A stretch of DNA of 7,040 nucleotides, taken from Actinomycetota bacterium. GTDB taxonomy: Bacteria > Actinomycetota > CADDZG01 > WHSQ01. Within the stretch, counting starts at the first letter, position 1, and every line of letters begins with the position of its first letter. The notes below the pieces were generated by a model. The model made no database searches, was not told the DNA's origin, and saw nothing but the letters and a program-made list of their open reading frames with translations. The position numbers were made by a program, and so were the translations under genes. The stretch lies in assembly GCA_019348445.1 (NCBI GenBank), contig JAHWJK010000058.1, forward strand, positions 1-7,040, given 5' to 3'. Below, piece after piece: positions 5,751 through 7,040 of the stretch.

Positions 5751-6715
5751 TCAGCCGCCTTCTTCGCGTGATAGGTGATGACGAGATCGGCCCCCGCGCG
5801 CCGGATCGCCGTGAGTGCTTCCAGAGTTGCGACCCGTTCGTCGAGCCACCCGCGCTCGGCCGCGGCCATCACCATCGCGTACTCGCCGCTGACGTTGTAT
5901 GCGACGGTCGGATAGCCGAAGCTGTCTTTGACCTGCCGGATCACGTCGAGATACGGAAGCGCGGGCTTGACCATGACCGCATCCGCCCCTTCGTCGATGT
6001 CGAGCGCGACCTCGCGCAGTGCTTCCTCGACGTTAGCGGGATCCTGCTGGTAGGTCTTCCGATCACCGAACTGCGGAGCGCCTTCTGCAGCTTCGCGGAA
6101 TGGCCCGTAGAACCCGGACGCGTACTTCGCCGAATAGGCAAGGACCGGAATGTTCGGAAAACCGCTGTCGTCGAGAGACGAGCGGATCGCCGCCACCTGC
6201 CCGTCCATCATGCCCGACGGCGCGATGACGTCGGCTCCCGAGCGCGCTTGCGAGACCGCGATCCGCGCGTAACGATCGATAGTCGCATCGTTGTCGACGA
6301 GCTCGCCGTCGAGGACGCCGCAGTGGCCGTGGTCCGTGTATTCACACAGGCATAGATCGGCGACGACCAGCGCTGCCTCCGAAACCTCATCCTTGATCGT
6401 ACGAAGCGCCTGCTGCAGATAGCCGCTGTCGTTCCAGGCTTCGCTTCCTTCCGGATCTTTGTGAGCGGGTATCCCGAACAGGATCACTCCCGCGACCCCC
6501 CGTTCGACGAGTTCGCGCGCTTCCTTGATCAGTGATTCCAGCGTGTGCTGGTAATGACCCGGCATCGACGAGATCGGAGCCGCCTCGTCGATGCCTTCCT
6601 TGACGAAGAGCGGCGCGATCAGGTGTGACGGCTGCAGCGACGTCTCCGCGAACGCCCGCCGAAGCGCGGCGGTGCCCCGCAAACGACGGGGGCGGTACGA
6701 AGGGAACGACGGCAT
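5738..6715 (-). CDS. hemB: Delta-aminolevulinic acid dehydratase (porphobilinogen synthase), zinc type
   Basis: This enzyme condenses two 5-aminolevulinate molecules into porphobilinogen, directly after HemL in the pathway. At 325 residues it has the standard length. Active-site lysines are Lys197 (YSAKYASGFYGPFREA) and the Schiff-base Lys250 (VMVKPALPYLD). Cys122, Cys124 and Cys132 (DLCLCEYTDHGHCG) make the three-cysteine zinc site, so this belongs to the Zn-dependent class rather than the Asp-rich Mg class. SGMMDGQVAAIR (167-178) and YNVSGEYAM (273-281) are further signatures. The start at the 6715 ATG lies four bases after the hemD stop, and the N-terminal PSYRPRRLRGTAALRR matches the usual family beginning. 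Only a weak purine run (GTGGGACGA) precedes it, which suggests coupling to hemD. Its 3' end overlaps the hemL start. Confidence 0.97.
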   Translation of the reverse strand: MPSFPSYRPRRLRGTAALRRAFAETSLQPSHLIAPLFVKEGIDEAAPISSMPGHYQHTLESLIKEARELVERGVAGVILFGIPAHKDPEGSEAWNDSGYLQQALRTIKDEVSEAALVVADLCLCEYTDHGHCGVLDGELVDNDATIDRYARIAVSQARSGADVIAPSGMMDGQVAAIRSSLDDSGFPNIPVLAYSAKYASGFYGPFREAAEGAPQFGDRKTYQQDPANVEEALREVALDIDEGADAVMVKPALPYLDVIRQVKDSFGYPTVAYNVSGEYAMVMAAAERGWLDERVATLEALTAIRRAGADLVITYHAKKAAEWLS

Positions 6716-6719
6716 CTAG

Positions 6720-7040
6720 CTATCGTCCCACGAGGCTCACCACAGCATCCACGACACCTTCCGTCGTGTGGGGATCGGCGACCGCGTCGACCTTCAACCC
6801 GAGCTCCTCGGCCACCGCTGCGGTGGAGGGCCCGATCACGACGACTCGCTGAGCTTCCTCGATCGCGACGTGACCGACGATCTCTAAAAAGAATCGCACG
6901 GTCGATCCGCTCGTGAACGTGAGGATGTCGAAATCTCCGGAACGAACGCGATCGACCGACTCTGCAGGTGGATTACCGCTAACGGTTCGATAGAGAGGCA
7001 CCTCTTTCGGCTCCCATCCCTGCGCCGACAGTTCGTCCAC
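6720..7040 (-). CDS. hemD: Uroporphyrinogen-III synthase, C-terminal part (5' end outside the window)
   Basis: The visible 106 residues match the C-terminal half of HemD, which closes and inverts ring D of hydroxymethylbilane to give uroporphyrinogen III. Recognisable parts are a VPLYRT strand, FDILTFTSGSTVRFFLE (the family's D-x-x-x-FTS-S-x-V-x-F motif), VVVIGPSTAAVAEELG, and a closing ADPHTTEGVVDAVVSL. The family is poorly conserved, but these motifs together with the position directly before hemB make the call secure. The codon at the window edge is a GTG that lies inside the protein and is not the start. Whether the missing part carries a fused CobA-type uroporphyrinogen methyltransferase, as in some actinobacteria, cannot be seen. 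The gene ends four bases before hemB. Confidence 0.9.
   Translation of the reverse strand: MDELSAQGWEPKEVPLYRTVSGNPPAESVDRVRSGDFDILTFTSGSTVRFFLEIVGHVAIEEAQRVVVIGPSTAAVAEELGLKVDAVADPHTTEGVVDAVVSLVGR

Noticed and set aside
5088..6355. Two long plus-strand open frames (5088-5771 and 5768-6355) antisense to hemL and hemB
   Set aside because: The opposite strand encodes full-length, motif-complete HemL and HemB. The antisense products are Arg/Asp/His-rich shadows.
7038..7040. GTG at the window edge as the hemD start
   Set aside because: A protein starting there would lack the N-terminal half of uroporphyrinogen-III synthase. The codon is simply the first one visible.
1..7040. Mobile elements, CRISPR arrays, tRNA or rRNA genes, riboswitches
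   Set aside because: I saw no inverted repeats flanking genes, no regularly spaced direct repeats, no tRNA-like folds and no transposase or integrase motifs. Nearly all bases are coding.

Overview
The window is fully packed with bacterial chromosomal genes. Base composition is moderately high GC with strongly GC-ending codons. It holds two converging gene blocks that meet near position 4190. I see no mobile element, CRISPR array, tRNA or rRNA. The longest gap between genes is 44 bases, so no gene-free stretch exceeds 300 bases.

Plus strand, 1-4197: a respiratory quinol:cytochrome c reductase (bc-type complex III) operon. In order it encodes a cytochrome b6-type subunit (5' end cut by the window), a separate subunit IV-type C-terminal cytochrome b with a long Ala/Lys/Pro-rich N-terminal tail, a Rieske 2Fe-2S protein, a membrane-anchored diheme cytochrome c, an unrecognised three-helix membrane protein with a large acidic loop, and a tiny lipoprotein with a second membrane anchor. 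The genes are 9-44 bases apart or overlap by 4, so they are probably co-transcribed and assembled together. Cytochrome b is split as in b6f complexes and has b6-like histidine spacing. Its Qo-site motif reads APWY instead of PEWY, and the cytochrome c is a diheme protein rather than cytochrome f.

Minus strand, 4175-7040 (transcribed right to left): a tetrapyrrole biosynthesis operon with hemD (3' part only), hemB, hemL and a small two-helix membrane protein. hemL implies the C5 (glutamyl-tRNA) route to 5-aminolevulinate. Adjacent genes overlap or lie 4 bases apart, which suggests translational coupling. The two operons converge with a 23-base overlap of coding ends. Haem synthesis genes therefore lie next to genes for a complex that carries two b haems and two c haems.

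Organism: GC content, the hemD-hemB-hemL order and the style of the Rieske and cytochrome c genes suggest a deep-branching actinobacterium (outside the Mycobacterium/Streptomyces type) or another high-GC lineage. The gene order b6-IV-Rieske-cytochrome c differs from the classical actinobacterial qcrC-qcrA-qcrB order. This assignment is an inference with low to moderate confidence.

The least ordinary parts are the cytoplasmic tails on subunit IV and Rieske, the APWY Qo motif, and three uncharacterised small membrane proteins, two at the end of the bc operon and one at the end of the hem operon. They are candidates for accessory subunits or assembly factors. I see no evidence for a wholly new system.
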